Below, in pieces: positions 26,059 through 34,907 of a DNA stretch of 64,000 bases (positions are counted from its first letter, which is position 1; each line of letters opens with the position of its first letter). The translations under genes were made by a program, and so were the position numbers. The notes below the pieces were generated by a model. The model had not been told where the DNA came from. It was given only the letters and a program-made list of their open reading frames with translations, and did not search any database. Source of the DNA: Oceaniglobus trochenteri (GTDB taxonomy: Bacteria > Pseudomonadota > Alphaproteobacteria > Rhodobacterales > Rhodobacteraceae); contig NZ_JACNMM010000008.1 of assembly GCF_020529025.1 (NCBI RefSeq), positions 234,737 to 298,736 on the forward strand. Reading direction: 5' to 3'.

Positions 26059-26252
26059 TGGCCATCAAGGCGGAACACGAACTGCACAAGCGGCGCCTGT
26101 CACGCAACGTCGGTGTCGGGCTGGTGCTGGTCGCCTTTGTCGCGATCATCTTCGGCCTTACGGTCGTGAAGGTGAAACAGCTTGGCGCCGTCCAGGGCTT
26201 CGATCACGTCGTACGTCCGGAACTGGTGCCTGCAGCCAAGGATGAGAAATGA
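26058..26252 (+). CDS. Small single-span protein of the cox operon
   Basis: A 64-aa protein with a basic N-terminus (ELHKRRLSRN) and one membrane helix at about 17-38 (VGVGLVLVAFVAIIFGLTVVKV). It overlaps both neighbours (TGATG at its start; TGA stop inside the ctaG start), so it is translated as part of the block. Small genes at this position, between ctaB and ctaG, occur in Rhodobacteraceae cox operons and are annotated as assembly proteins or hypothetical. A topology or complex-assembly role is likely but unproven. Confidence 0.75.
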   Translation: MAIKAEHELHKRRLSRNVGVGLVLVAFVAIIFGLTVVKVKQLGAVQGFDHVVRPELVPAAKDEK

Positions 26253-26800
26253 TGGACCCGAAGAAGAAAACCGTTGCGCAGGCGGCTGGCGTGGTGCTGG
26301 TCATGGGCGGGCTGGCCTGGGCCTCGGTGCCGTTCTACAGCTGGTTCTGCAAGGTGACCGGTTTCGGCGGAACCACCGCCGTTGGCGCGGGCGCCGAACA
26401 GGTGCTGGACCAGACCATCAAGATCCGCTTCGATGCCTCGACCGACCGGGGCATGCCCTGGGAATTCCGCCCCGTCGAACGCCAGATGGAGCTGAAGATC
26501 GGCGAAACCGGTCTTGCCTTCTACGAGGCCTACAACCCCACCGACCGCCCGGTCGCCGGGCAGGCCACCTACAACGTCGCCCCCTACGAGGCGGGCGGCT
26601 TCTTCACCAAGATCGACTGTTTCTGCTTTACCGAACAGGTGCTTCAACCCGGTGAGCGGGTGCAGATGCCCCTGACATTCTACGTCGACCCGGAAATCAC
26701 GACCGACCGCGACGGGAAGTTTGTCAAACACATCACACTGTCCTACACGTTCTATGAAATCGACCTGCCCGAAGAACAGGCGAGTCTGAGCGTGGAATAA
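26249..26800 (+). CDS. ctaG: Cytochrome c oxidase assembly protein CtaG (Cox11)
   Basis: A 183-aa Cox11-type copper chaperone that delivers Cu to CuB of subunit I. One N-terminal helix (about 9-28, [21 protein letters not shown]) anchors the periplasmic domain. The copper ligands are in [14 protein letters not shown] (C-x-C), preceded by FTKI and followed by [10 protein letters not shown]. The start may be ATG 26249 or 26252; I give 26249. The stop is followed by a small stem GCCCG/CGGGC before coxC. Confidence 0.95.
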   Translation: MMDPKKKTVAQAAGVVLVMGGLAWASVPFYSWFCKVTGFGGTTAVGAGAEQVLDQTIKIRFDASTDRGMPWEFRPVERQMELKIGETGLAFYEAYNPTDRPVAGQATYNVAPYEAGGFFTKIDCFCFTEQVLQPGERVQMPLTFYVDPEITTDRDGKFVKHITLSYTFYEIDLPEEQASLSVE

Positions 26801-26838
26801 CAAGCCCGATCAACCGGGCCCGAGACGAGGGAACGCCC

Positions 26839-27639
26839 ATGGCGCACGAGAAAAATCACGACTATCACATCCTGGCCCCGTCCATCTGGCCGCTGCTGGG
26901 CGCGCTGAGCGGTTTCATCATGCTGTTTGGCGCCGTGCTCTGGATGAAGGACATGGGGCCCTGGATGTTCGCCATCGGCCTGGTTGGCGTGCTTTACGTC
27001 ATGTACGGCTGGTGGTCGGAAGTGGTGGCCGAAAGCAACGCCGGCGATCACACCCCGGTGGTGCGCATCGGCCTGCGCTATGGCTTCATCTTCTTCATCA
27101 TGTCCGAAGTGATGTTCTTTGCCGCTTGGTTCTGGAGCTTTTTCAAGCATGCCATGTACCCCATGGGCCCCGACAGCCCGGCTGTTGACGGTGTCTGGCC
27201 GCCTGCGGGCATCGAAACCTTCGATCCCTGGCACCTGCCGCTGATCAACACGCTGATCCTGCTGTGTTCCGGCTGTGCCGCCACCTGGGCGCACCATGCC
27301 CTGGTGCATGAGAACAACCGCAAGGACATGGCCAATGGCCTGATCCTGGCCGTGGTCCTGGGTGTCCTGTTCACCATCTTCCAGGCCTATGAATACAGCC
27401 ACGCGGCCTTTGGTTTCTCGGGCAACATCTATGGCGCCAACTTCTTCATGGCGACCGGGTTTCACGGCTTCCACGTGGTGATCGGAACGATCTTCCTGTT
27501 CGTCTGCTACATGCGCGTGCGGGCCGGGCATTTCACCCCGGAAAAGCATGTCGGCTTTGAAGCGGCGGCCTGGTACTGGCACTTCGTCGATGTCGTCTGG
27601 CTGTTCCTCTTCGCCTCGATCTACATCTGGGGCAGCTGA
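26839..27639 (+). CDS. coxC: Cytochrome c oxidase subunit III
   Basis: A 266-aa seven-helix subunit III. It starts [12 protein letters not shown] and shows [33 protein letters not shown], the conserved [16 protein letters not shown] and the C-terminal [20 protein letters not shown]. The oxidase complex is in the inner membrane; subunit III stabilises catalysis and oxygen entry. It follows ctaG in the operon. The downstream 100 bases contain a strong hairpin plus an intergenic repeat, so the transcript probably ends or is processed there. Confidence 0.97.
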   Translation: MAHEKNHDYHILAPSIWPLLGALSGFIMLFGAVLWMKDMGPWMFAIGLVGVLYVMYGWWSEVVAESNAGDHTPVVRIGLRYGFIFFIMSEVMFFAAWFWSFFKHAMYPMGPDSPAVDGVWPPAGIETFDPWHLPLINTLILLCSGCAATWAHHALVHENNRKDMANGLILAVVLGVLFTIFQAYEYSHAAFGFSGNIYGANFFMATGFHGFHVVIGTIFLFVCYMRVRAGHFTPEKHVGFEAAAWYWHFVDVVWLFLFASIYIWGS

Positions 27640-27642
27640 TCA

Positions 27643-27694
27643 AGGGCTGCTGCGCAGCCCTGCCTTCGGCGAGGATATTTGAAGACCAAAGATG
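27643..27694 (+). repeat. Hairpin plus intergenic repeat, type I copy
   Basis: A perfect stem AGGGCTGC/GCAGCCCT with loop TGC (27643-27661) starts 3 bases after the coxC stop. It is followed by a small GCC-TTC-GGC hairpin and the repeat box GAGGATATTTGAAGACC (27671 onward) ending in CAAAGATG. It may act as a terminator between coxC and the SURF1 gene. Confidence 0.7.
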
Positions 27695-27744
27695 GGGGCG
27701 TCGGGGATACTCTCCGGCGCCTTCGGATTTTCGGGGATGGATGC

Positions 27745-28419
27745 ATGCGGTTCGCGGTTCCGGTTCTGTGCGGGGTGGTCGGTTTTGCGGTGCTGATGGC
27801 GCTTGGCCTCTGGCAGGTGCAGCGGCTGGCCTGGAAGGAAGGCATCCTGTCCGAGATCACCGCCCGGATCGAGGCCGCGCCGCAGGCAATTCCGGCCAGC
27901 CCCGACCCCCAGCAGGACCGTTACCTCCCGGTGCAAGCGCGCGGTGTCATCAAGGACGAGGCGCTGCGGGTGCTGGTCAGCCAGAAGCAGGTCGGCGCCG
28001 GTTATCGCATCATTTCACCTTTCGAGACGGAGGGGCGCCGGGTGATGCTGGACCGCGGCATCGTGCCGGTGGACCAGGCCGCGCCGGTGGGGCATGCCGG
28101 GCCGGTAACGGTGGTGGGCAACCTGCATTGGCCCGAGGAAACCGACGGCTTCACCCCCGAGCCCGACCTTGACCGCAACATCTGGTTCGCGCGCGAGGTG
28201 GGCGCGATGGCGCGGGCGCTGGACACCGAACCGGTGCTGATCGTGCTGCGTGAACAGGGATTCGATGATGGCCCCGTCATGCCCCTGCCAGTGGGGGCCG
28301 AGGGCATTCCGAACGATCATCTGGGCTATGCCATCACCTGGTTTTCGCTTGCCCTGGCATGGGCGGGGATGACAGGGTTTTTCGTCTGGCGTATGAGGCG
28401 CCCAAAGACAGAAGGATAA
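27745..28419 (+). CDS. SURF1 family oxidase assembly protein
   Basis: A 224-aa SURF1-type protein, needed for efficient insertion of heme A. It has a helix at about 4-24 (FAVPVLCGVVGFAVLMALGL) followed by the family tag WQVQRLAWKE, the periplasmic domain with GYRIISPFETEGRRVMLDRG, and a second helix near the C-terminus (LGYAITWFSLALAWAGMTGFF). ATG 27745 is preferred over an earlier in-frame ATG that would lie inside the repeat. It ends 5 bases before the thrC start. Confidence 0.88.
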   Translation: MRFAVPVLCGVVGFAVLMALGLWQVQRLAWKEGILSEITARIEAAPQAIPASPDPQQDRYLPVQARGVIKDEALRVLVSQKQVGAGYRIISPFETEGRRVMLDRGIVPVDQAAPVGHAGPVTVVGNLHWPEETDGFTPEPDLDRNIWFAREVGAMARALDTEPVLIVLREQGFDDGPVMPLPVGAEGIPNDHLGYAITWFSLALAWAGMTGFFVWRMRRPKTEG

Positions 28420-28424
28420 GACAG

Positions 28425-29807
28425 TTGCACTATGTCTCGACACGCGGACAGGCGCCTGACCTGGGGTTTGAGGATGCGATGCTGGCCGGGCTGGCGCGCG
28501 ACGGCGGGCTTTATGTGCCGGGCGTGGTGCCGCAGATGTCGGCGGGCGATATCGCGGCCCTCGCGGGGCTGCCCTACGAAGAGGTGGCCTTTCGCGTCAT
28601 GCGCCCCTTTGTCGATCTGCCCGACGAGGTGTTCCAGGATCTGATCGCCAAGGCCTATGGCGGTTTCGGACATGCGGCGCGGGCGCCCCTGGTGCAACTG
28701 GGCTCGGGGCATTTCCTGCTGGAGCTTTTCCACGGCCCGACCCTGGCCTTCAAGGATTTCGCCATGCAGCTGATTGGCCAGCTGTTCCAGGAGGCCATGG
28801 CGCGCAAGGGCGAGCGGATCACCATTGTCGGGGCCACCAGCGGCGACACCGGCAGTGCCGCGATCGAGGCGTTCCGGGGGCTGGATGCGGTGGATGTGTT
28901 CATCCTGTTCCCCCACGGTCGCGTCTCCGAGGTGCAGCGCCGCCAGATGACCACGCCTTCCGAGGCGAATGTTCATGCCCTTGCTGTGGATGGCGATTTC
29001 GATGACTGCCAGGCGGCGGTCAAGGCCATGTTCAACGATTTCGACTTCCGCGATTCGGTCGGGTTGACGGCGGTGAATTCGATCAACTGGGCGCGGGTTC
29101 TGGCGCAGGTGGTCTATTACTTCTCGTCGGCCGTGGCCCTGGGGGCGCCCCACCGCAGCGTCAGCTTTACCGTGCCGACGGGCAATTTCGGCGATATCTT
29201 CGCAGGCTACATCGCCAAGAAGATGGGTCTGCCCATCGACCGGCTGGTGGTGGCCACCAACCGCAACGACATCCTGCACCGCACCCTGGCGACGGGGCGG
29301 CACATGAAGGAAGGCGTCGCGCCCACCATCAGCCCCTCCATGGACATCCAGGTGTCCAGCAATTTCGAACGCGCACTATTCGAGGCCTACGGGCGCGATG
29401 GCGGGGCCGTGCGCCAGTTGATGGCCGAACTGGGCGAGGGCGGGTTCGACGTGTCGCAGGGCGCGCTGGAAACCCTGCGCGAACATTACGATTCGGGCCG
29501 CGCGGACGAGGCCGAGACGGCCGCAACCATCCGCGCCATCCACGCCGCGACCGGCGAAACCCTCTGCCCCCATTCGGCCGTCGGCGTGAAGGTCGCGCAG
29601 GAGCATCTGCACGCCGATACCCCGATGATCACCCTGGCCACGGCCCATCCCGCCAAGTTCCCCGATGCGGTCGAGTCGGCGACGGGCAGCCGTCCGCCCC
29701 TTCCCAATCGCATGGCCGATCTTTATGACAGGCCCGAACGTATGACCCGGGTGGCCAATGCCCTGGGCGACATCCAGTCCCTTATGCGCGAGCGTATCTC
29801 TCAGTGA
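28425..29807 (+). CDS. thrC: Threonine synthase
   Basis: A 460-aa PLP enzyme converting O-phosphohomoserine to threonine, normal length for the long (type II) class. The start is TTG 28425: GAAGGA is 8 bases upstream and the protein then begins HYVSTRGQAPDLGFEDA, as ThrC does. The nearest upstream in-frame start lies inside the SURF1 gene. The PLP lysine is in PTLAFKDFAMQ, with the glycine-rich phosphate site in VGATSGDTGSAAI and PTGNFGDIFAGY further on. The next gene starts in a GTGA overlap with the stop. Confidence 0.94.
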   Translation: MHYVSTRGQAPDLGFEDAMLAGLARDGGLYVPGVVPQMSAGDIAALAGLPYEEVAFRVMRPFVDLPDEVFQDLIAKAYGGFGHAARAPLVQLGSGHFLLELFHGPTLAFKDFAMQLIGQLFQEAMARKGERITIVGATSGDTGSAAIEAFRGLDAVDVFILFPHGRVSEVQRRQMTTPSEANVHALAVDGDFDDCQAAVKAMFNDFDFRDSVGLTAVNSINWARVLAQVVYYFSSAVALGAPHRSVSFTVPTGNFGDIFAGYIAKKMGLPIDRLVVATNRNDILHRTLATGRHMKEGVAPTISPSMDIQVSSNFERALFEAYGRDGGAVRQLMAELGEGGFDVSQGALETLREHYDSGRADEAETAATIRAIHAATGETLCPHSAVGVKVAQEHLHADTPMITLATAHPAKFPDAVESATGSRPPLPNRMADLYDRPERMTRVANALGDIQSLMRERISQ

Positions 29808-31066
29808 CCGTCGAAATCCACACCCTGGCCAATGGCCTGCGTATCGTGACCGAAAACATGCCGGGGCTGAAATCGGCCTCGGTCGGGGTCTGGGTCAATG
29901 CCGGGGGGCGACACGAGAGGGCCGAACAGAACGGCATCGCGCATTTCCTCGAACACATGGCCTTCAAGGGCACGAAGCGGCGCAGCGCCCTGCAGATCGC
30001 CGAGGCGATCGAGGACGTGGGCGGTTACATAAACGCCTATACCAGCCGCGAGATGACGGCCTATTACGCCCGCGTTCTGGAAAACGACGTGCCCCTGGCG
30101 CTGGACGTAATCGCCGATATCGTGCTGAACCCGGTCTTTGACGCCGCCGAGATCGAGATCGAGCGGGGGGTGATCCTCCAGGAGATCGGGCAGGTGCTGG
30201 ATACCCCCGACGACATCGTCTTTGATTGGCTGCAAGAGGTGGCCTATCCCGATCAGCCCATCGGCCGTTCGATCCTGGGGCCGGCTGAACGTGTCTCGGG
30301 GTTCTCGAAATCCGATCTGTCCGGGTTTGTTTCCGAACGCTATGCCCCGGGCGAGATGATCGTCGCGGCGGCCGGGGCCGTCGATCACGATGCCATCGTG
30401 AAGGCGGCGGAGAAGCTGTTCGGCCACCTTGAGGCGCGGTCGTCCGATCCGGCGTCGCCCGCCCTCTTCACGGGCGGTGAGCGGCGCGAGGGCCGGGCGC
30501 TGGAACAGGTGCATTTCGCCCTTGCCCTGGAAGCGCCGGGATATCGCGATCCGGCCTTCTATACCTCGCAGATCTACGCCAGCGCCCTGGGCGGGGGCAT
30601 GTCGTCGCGGCTGTTCCAGGAAGTGCGCGAAAAGCGCGGGCTGTGCTATTCCATCTTCGCCCAGGCGGGCGCCTATGAAGATACCGGCATGATCACCGTC
30701 TATGCCGGCACCAGCGGCACCCAGATCGGTGAGCTGGCCGAGTTGACGATCGACGAACTGGCCCGCGCCGCAACCGACATGTCGCCCGAGGAAGTGGCCC
30801 GCGCACGCGCCCAGATGAAGGCAGGGCTTCTGATGGGGCTTGAGGGTCCGTCAAGCCGGGCCGAACGCCTGGCGCGGCTGCTGGCGATCTGGGGCCGGGT
30901 GCCCGACCTTGACGAAACCATCGCCCGCATCGACGGCGTGACCACGGGCGATGTGCGCGATTTCGCCGGCACGCTGGTGACACAGGGCAAGGCCGCGCTG
31001 GCGCTTTATGGTCCGGTCGACGGCGCGCCCGGTCTGGAGGCGCTGACCGCAAGGCTTGCTGCGTAA
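29804..31066 (+). CDS. M16 family zinc peptidase (processing-peptidase type)
   Basis: A 420-aa M16 peptidase like the mitochondrial processing peptidase beta subunit and alphaproteobacterial PqqL-like enzymes. The inverted zinc motif HFLEH is in NGIAHFLEHMAFKGTKRR, and the downstream Glu ligand is in ALDVIADIVLNPVF to IEIERGVILQEI. The second, non-catalytic domain contains YSIFAQAGAYEDTG. GTG 29804 overlaps the thrC stop; translation is coupled. The stop shares its last base with the next ATG. No signal peptide is seen, so it probably acts in the cytoplasm. Confidence 0.93.
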   Translation: MTVEIHTLANGLRIVTENMPGLKSASVGVWVNAGGRHERAEQNGIAHFLEHMAFKGTKRRSALQIAEAIEDVGGYINAYTSREMTAYYARVLENDVPLALDVIADIVLNPVFDAAEIEIERGVILQEIGQVLDTPDDIVFDWLQEVAYPDQPIGRSILGPAERVSGFSKSDLSGFVSERYAPGEMIVAAAGAVDHDAIVKAAEKLFGHLEARSSDPASPALFTGGERREGRALEQVHFALALEAPGYRDPAFYTSQIYASALGGGMSSRLFQEVREKRGLCYSIFAQAGAYEDTGMITVYAGTSGTQIGELAELTIDELARAATDMSPEEVARARAQMKAGLLMGLEGPSSRAERLARLLAIWGRVPDLDETIARIDGVTTGDVRDFAGTLVTQGKAALALYGPVDGAPGLEALTARLAA

Positions 31067-31650
31067 TGCTGCTGTCGCGGCGCCGGGTGCGGATCGAAAC
31101 CGACCGGATCAGCCTGCGCGCGCCGCAGCACGGAGATTTTCGCGCCTGGTCCGCGCTGCGCCAGGCCAGCGCCGATTTCCTTATCCCCTGGGAACCGACA
31201 TGGTCGCCCGACCATCTGACCCGCAAGAGCTTTACCAACCGGGTCTACTGGGCACAGCGTTCGATTGGAAATGGCACCGCGCTGCCGCTGTTCCTGATCC
31301 GGCGCAACGACAGCACGCTGCTGGGGGCCATCACGCTTGACAACATCCGCCGCGGCCCCGCCATGGCCGGAACACTGGGCTACTGGATCGGTGAGCCTTT
31401 CGCGCGCCAGGGCTACATGGCCGAAGCGATTGCCGGCGTCGTGCATCACGCCTTCCACGTCATGGACCTGAGCCGGGTCGAGGCCGCCTGCCTGGCCGAA
31501 AACGCAGCCTCGCGCGCGACGCTGGAACGCAGCGGGTTCAAGTACGAAGGCGTTGCGCAAAGCTATCTGCAGATCAACGGGCGCTGGCGCAACCATGTGC
31601 TTTACTCGAACCTGCGCAGTGACAGGCGCGGGCGCACCCTGGTCGGATGA
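31066..31650 (+). CDS. RimJ/RimL-type GNAT acetyltransferase
   Basis: A 194-aa GNAT protein similar to RimJ, which acetylates the N-terminus of ribosomal protein S5. It starts LLSRRRVRIETDRISLRAP, and contains GTLGYWIGEPFARQGYMAEAI (the acetyl-CoA loop R/Q-x-x-G-x-M) and AENAASRATLERSGFKYEG near the end, typical of this group. It starts on the last base of the M16 gene stop, so it belongs to the thrC operon. The exact substrate is not shown by sequence. Confidence 0.85.
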   Translation: MLLSRRRVRIETDRISLRAPQHGDFRAWSALRQASADFLIPWEPTWSPDHLTRKSFTNRVYWAQRSIGNGTALPLFLIRRNDSTLLGAITLDNIRRGPAMAGTLGYWIGEPFARQGYMAEAIAGVVHHAFHVMDLSRVEAACLAENAASRATLERSGFKYEGVAQSYLQINGRWRNHVLYSNLRSDRRGRTLVG

Positions 31651-31702
31651 GGGGGCGCATTCTGCGGTTGCAGCGGGCCTGCCACTGGGGTTTGGTGATG
31701 CC

Positions 31703-33115
31703 ATGCTGAACCCGATGACCGACCGCCTTGCCACCGATCTTGCCGCGCTTCTGCCCGAGGGCGCCCTGCGCCCGCCGCAACCCGCCGACCTGGAAGAACC
31801 GCGCGGCAAATGGCAGGGGCAGGCGGGCTGTGTGGCGCTGCCCCGATCCACCGAACAGGTGGCCGAGGTGGTGCGCTTTGCCGTCAGGAACCGCGTCGCA
31901 ATCGTTCCGGTCAGCGGCGGCACGGGCCTTGTGGGGGGGCAGGTGATGACAGACGGCCCGGCGCCGATCCTTCTGTCCCTGGCGCGAATGGATGCGATCC
32001 GCGCTGTCTATGCCGAGGAAAACGTGCTGGTCACCGAGGCCGGCGCGATCCTGGCCGATGTCCAGGCGGCAGCCGAGGCCGAGAACCGCCTGTTTCCCCT
32101 GTCGCTTGCCGCCGAAGGCACCTGCCGGATCGGCGGCAACCTGTCGTCCAATGCTGGCGGGCTGAACGTGCTGCGCTATGGCAATACGCGTGAATTGTGC
32201 CTCGGGGTCGAGGCGGTGCTGCCGGACGGCTCGATCCTGCATGGCGCGCGGCGCCTTCGGAAAGACAACACCGGCTATGACCTGCGCCACCTTCTGATCG
32301 GGGCCGAGGGAACGCTGGGCGTCATCACCGCCGCCGCCCTGCGCCTGTCGCCCCGCCCCGCCCGCATGGGCGCGGCGATGATGGTGGCGGATGGGCCGGC
32401 GGCGGCGTTGTCGCTGCTGGCCGTGGCACAGGATGTCAGCGGCGGCGCGGTTTCGGCCTTCGAACTGATCAGCGGCATGGGCCTGCACTTCCTCCAAGAG
32501 GCCGGGCTGCCCGCCCGCCAGCCCTTTGCCGATATCCCCGACTGGTCGGTGCTCATCGATCTCGGAACCAGCACGGCACAGGACCCGGCGGCGCTGCTTG
32601 AGAAGATCTTCGAGATCGGCGCCGAAAGGGGCCTGGTCAGCGACGGGGTGATCGCCAGCTCCCTGGCCCAACGCGATGAGTTCTGGACAGTGCGCGAATC
32701 GATCCCGGCGGCCAACCGGCGGATCGGGGCCGTGGTCTCGAACGATATTGCCCTGCCGTTGTCGCAGGTGCCCGAATTCGTCCGTCGCGGGGCCGAGGCC
32801 ATCGCCCGGATCGGCGCCTTCCGCATCAACGCCTTCGGTCACCTGGGCGATGGCAACCTGCACTACAACATCTTCCCGCAGAAGGGCGGCAATCGCGACG
32901 ACCACGCCCACCAGGCCGAGGATATCCGCAGGGCGGTGAACGATCTCGTGGCCGAAATGGACGGTTCGTTCAGTGCCGAACACGGCGTGGGCCGGCTGAA
33001 GGTCGCCGACCTGGAACGTTACGGCGACCCGGCGAAACTTACCGCGATGCGCGCCATCAAGGCGGCGCTCGACCCGCTGGGCATCATGAACCCGGGCGCG
33101 GTCCTGCGGACCTGA
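31703..33115 (+). CDS. FAD-linked oxidase, GlcD/D-2-hydroxyacid dehydrogenase type
   Basis: A 470-aa flavoprotein of the FAD_binding_4 family. The FAD PP-loop is VPVSGGTGLVGGQV, followed by GTCRIGGNLSSNAGGLNVLRYG and LRKDNTGYDLRHLLIGAEGTLGVIT, then the oxidase C-terminal domain with FGHLGDGNLHYN and SAEHGVGRLK. Members oxidise D-lactate, D-2-hydroxyglutarate or glycolate. The window alone does not decide; its distance from larA gives no pathway link. The start is ATG 31703 (a nearby ATG at 31715 is possible). Confidence 0.88.
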   Translation: MLNPMTDRLATDLAALLPEGALRPPQPADLEEPRGKWQGQAGCVALPRSTEQVAEVVRFAVRNRVAIVPVSGGTGLVGGQVMTDGPAPILLSLARMDAIRAVYAEENVLVTEAGAILADVQAAAEAENRLFPLSLAAEGTCRIGGNLSSNAGGLNVLRYGNTRELCLGVEAVLPDGSILHGARRLRKDNTGYDLRHLLIGAEGTLGVITAAALRLSPRPARMGAAMMVADGPAAALSLLAVAQDVSGGAVSAFELISGMGLHFLQEAGLPARQPFADIPDWSVLIDLGTSTAQDPAALLEKIFEIGAERGLVSDGVIASSLAQRDEFWTVRESIPAANRRIGAVVSNDIALPLSQVPEFVRRGAEAIARIGAFRINAFGHLGDGNLHYNIFPQKGGNRDDHAHQAEDIRRAVNDLVAEMDGSFSAEHGVGRLKVADLERYGDPAKLTAMRAIKAALDPLGIMNPGAVLRT

Positions 33116-33152
33116 GGCAGTCCGCAGCGAAAGAACGGTGACGGGACATCAC

Positions 33153-33184
33153 CGCGCCCCGTCTCTTTCTTGCCAAAAATACTC
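33153..33184 (-). repeat. Intergenic repeat, type II copy
   Basis: The reverse complement reads GAGTATTTTTGGCAAGAAAG, closely matching the copy at 13039-13072. It lies between the convergent ends of the FAD oxidase gene and apt. Confidence 0.6.
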
Positions 33185-33201
33185 GAATTCCGACAGTGGC
33201 C

Positions 33202-33735
33202 TCAGGCACCGTCAAAGGCGCAAAGGGCATGAACCTCCATGCCCAGCTCTTCCAGAACGGCGCGCCCGCCCAGTTCGGGCAGATCCACGATGAAGGCACA
33301 GCCGACGATCTCGGCGCCAAGGCGGCGCAGCAGGGAAATGCCCGCGGCCGCGGTGCCACCTGTGGCCAGCAGGTCATCCACCAGCAGAACCCGCGCCCCG
33401 GGCTTCAGGGCGTCGTCGTGAATTTCCATGATCGCCTCGCCGTACTCCAGCTTGTATTCCTGGCTGATCACCGCGCCGGGCAGCTTGCCCTTCTTGCGCA
33501 CCGGCACGAATCCGGTGCCAAGCTGATGGGCGATGGCGCCGCCCAGGATGAACCCGCGCGCTTCCAGCCCCACGACCATGTCGATATCCTCGCCGGCGTA
33601 GGGATGCAGCATCTGATCGACGCACATACGAAACCCGCGCGGATCGGCGAAGAGGGTTGTCACATCGCGAAACAGGATCCCTTCGTGGGGGAAGTCCACG
33701 ATGGTGCGGATGTAGTCACGGACGGTCTTTGCCAT
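33202..33735 (-). CDS. apt: Adenine phosphoribosyltransferase
   Basis: A 177-aa type I phosphoribosyltransferase converting adenine and PRPP to AMP. The PRPP-binding block is [18 protein letters not shown], and the N-terminal [18 protein letters not shown] and [10 protein letters not shown] are typical of Apt. ATG 33735 is chosen because [12 protein letters not shown] is the normal Apt start. It lies downstream of mtnP on the same strand, a sensible pair: MtnP releases adenine from methylthioadenosine and Apt recycles it. Confidence 0.96.
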   Translation of the reverse strand: MAKTVRDYIRTIVDFPHEGILFRDVTTLFADPRGFRMCVDQMLHPYAGEDIDMVVGLEARGFILGGAIAHQLGTGFVPVRKKGKLPGAVISQEYKLEYGEAIMEIHDDALKPGARVLLVDDLLATGGTAAAGISLLRRLGAEIVGCAFIVDLPELGGRAVLEELGMEVHALCAFDGA

Positions 33736-33760
33736 GGAGGCGCCTTTCGCTGATCGGGGA

Positions 33761-33822
33761 GGGGGGCGCTGCCCCCCGTCGGCTGCGCCGACTCCCCCCG
33801 GGATATTTGAGGACCAAAGATG
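33761..33822 (+). repeat. Double hairpin plus intergenic repeat, type I copy
   Basis: Stem GGGGGG/CCCCCC (33761-33777) is followed by stem GTCGGC-TGC-GCCGAC (33778-33792), then CCCCGGGATATTTGAGGACC and CAAAGATG ending at 33822. It sits between mtnP and apt. Confidence 0.75.
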
Positions 33823-33823
33823 T

Positions 33824-34696
33824 TCAGGCGAGCACGCGGCCCGCAACGGCGTCGAGTTTCTCCAACAGGGCCGGATCGCGTTTGTCGGGTGCGGTCATGA
33901 TCGCATATTCCAGCGCCCGGTCGCAGCCATGCACACAGGGCGCGCGGGTCGCGCCGAGGAGGGAGGGCAACCGACCGACGAGGGCGCGGGCGTTCGCCGC
34001 GTTGCCGTTCAGGGTCTTGATGATCTCGGTGATCTCGACGGCCCCGTGATCGGGGTGCCAACTGTCATAGTCGGTGATCATGGCGACGGAAGCATAGCAG
34101 AGTTCCGCCTCGCGGGCGAGTTTCGCCTCGGGCATATTGGTCATGCCGATCACGTCGCAGCCCCATTGGCGGTACATCTTGGATTCCGCCACCGACGAGA
34201 ATTGCGGCCCTTCCATCGCGAGGTAGGTGCCGCCGTCATGCACCGTGATGCCCTGGGCGCGGGCCGCTTCCAGGCAGGCGGCGCCCAGGCGCGGACAGGT
34301 GGGATGCGCCACGCTGACGTGGGCGACACAGCCGGTGCCGAAGAAGGATTTGTCCCGTGCGAAGGTGCGGTCGATGAACTGGTCCACGATCACGAAATCG
34401 CCCGGCGCCATCTCTTCGCGGAACGACCCGCAGGCCGAGATCGAGATCACGTCGGTGGCGCCGATGCGTTTCAGCGCGTCGATATTGGCCCGGTAGGGCA
34501 CCGTGCTGGGCGAATGCACGTGGCCGCGCCCGTGGCGGGGCAGGAAGGCCACCGAAACCCCGTCCAGCGTGCCGGTCAGGATCTGGTCTGACGGAGCGCC
34601 CCAGGGAGAGGCGACATCCACCCATCGGGCCTCTGCCAGCCCGTCGATATCGTAAAGCCCGGAGCCGCCGATGAACCCCAACATTGTCTTCGCCAT
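33824..34696 (-). CDS. mtnP: S-methyl-5'-thioadenosine phosphorylase
   Basis: A 290-aa purine nucleoside phosphorylase family protein that splits methylthioadenosine to adenine and methylthioribose-1-phosphate. It starts [14 protein letters not shown], then has [20 protein letters not shown] and [25 protein letters not shown], and the MTAP hallmark [33 protein letters not shown] 34696 gives the standard N-terminus ([11 protein letters not shown]). It probably shares a transcript with apt downstream, with a repeat between them. Confidence 0.95.
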   Translation of the reverse strand: MAKTMLGFIGGSGLYDIDGLAEARWVDVASPWGAPSDQILTGTLDGVSVAFLPRHGRGHVHSPSTVPYRANIDALKRIGATDVISISACGSFREEMAPGDFVIVDQFIDRTFARDKSFFGTGCVAHVSVAHPTCPRLGAACLEAARAQGITVHDGGTYLAMEGPQFSSVAESKMYRQWGCDVIGMTNMPEAKLAREAELCYASVAMITDYDSWHPDHGAVEITEIIKTLNGNAANARALVGRLPSLLGATRAPCVHGCDRALEYAIMTAPDKRDPALLEKLDAVAGRVLA

Positions 34697-34907
34697 GGGT
34701 GCCGTTCCCTGTTTGCCTGTGCAGCATGGGTTTAACGCGGCGCCGGGCCTTTGAAAACCACGGATCGCGGCCCTGGGTGGCTGCCTTGCGGCCTTCCGCG
34801 GGGCGCCGGAATGAAATGTTATAAAAAACTCCGTGCCATTTCCGGCCAGCCTTGATAAGGGCAGCCAGCACATCAGACAATCTTGAACATCAGGCAGGGA
34901 TATTTCC

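Noticed and set aside
31703..33115. D-lactate dehydrogenase linked to larA
   Set aside because: The FAD oxidase is 20 kb from lar and its substrate is unclear; linking them as a lactate pathway would be speculation.
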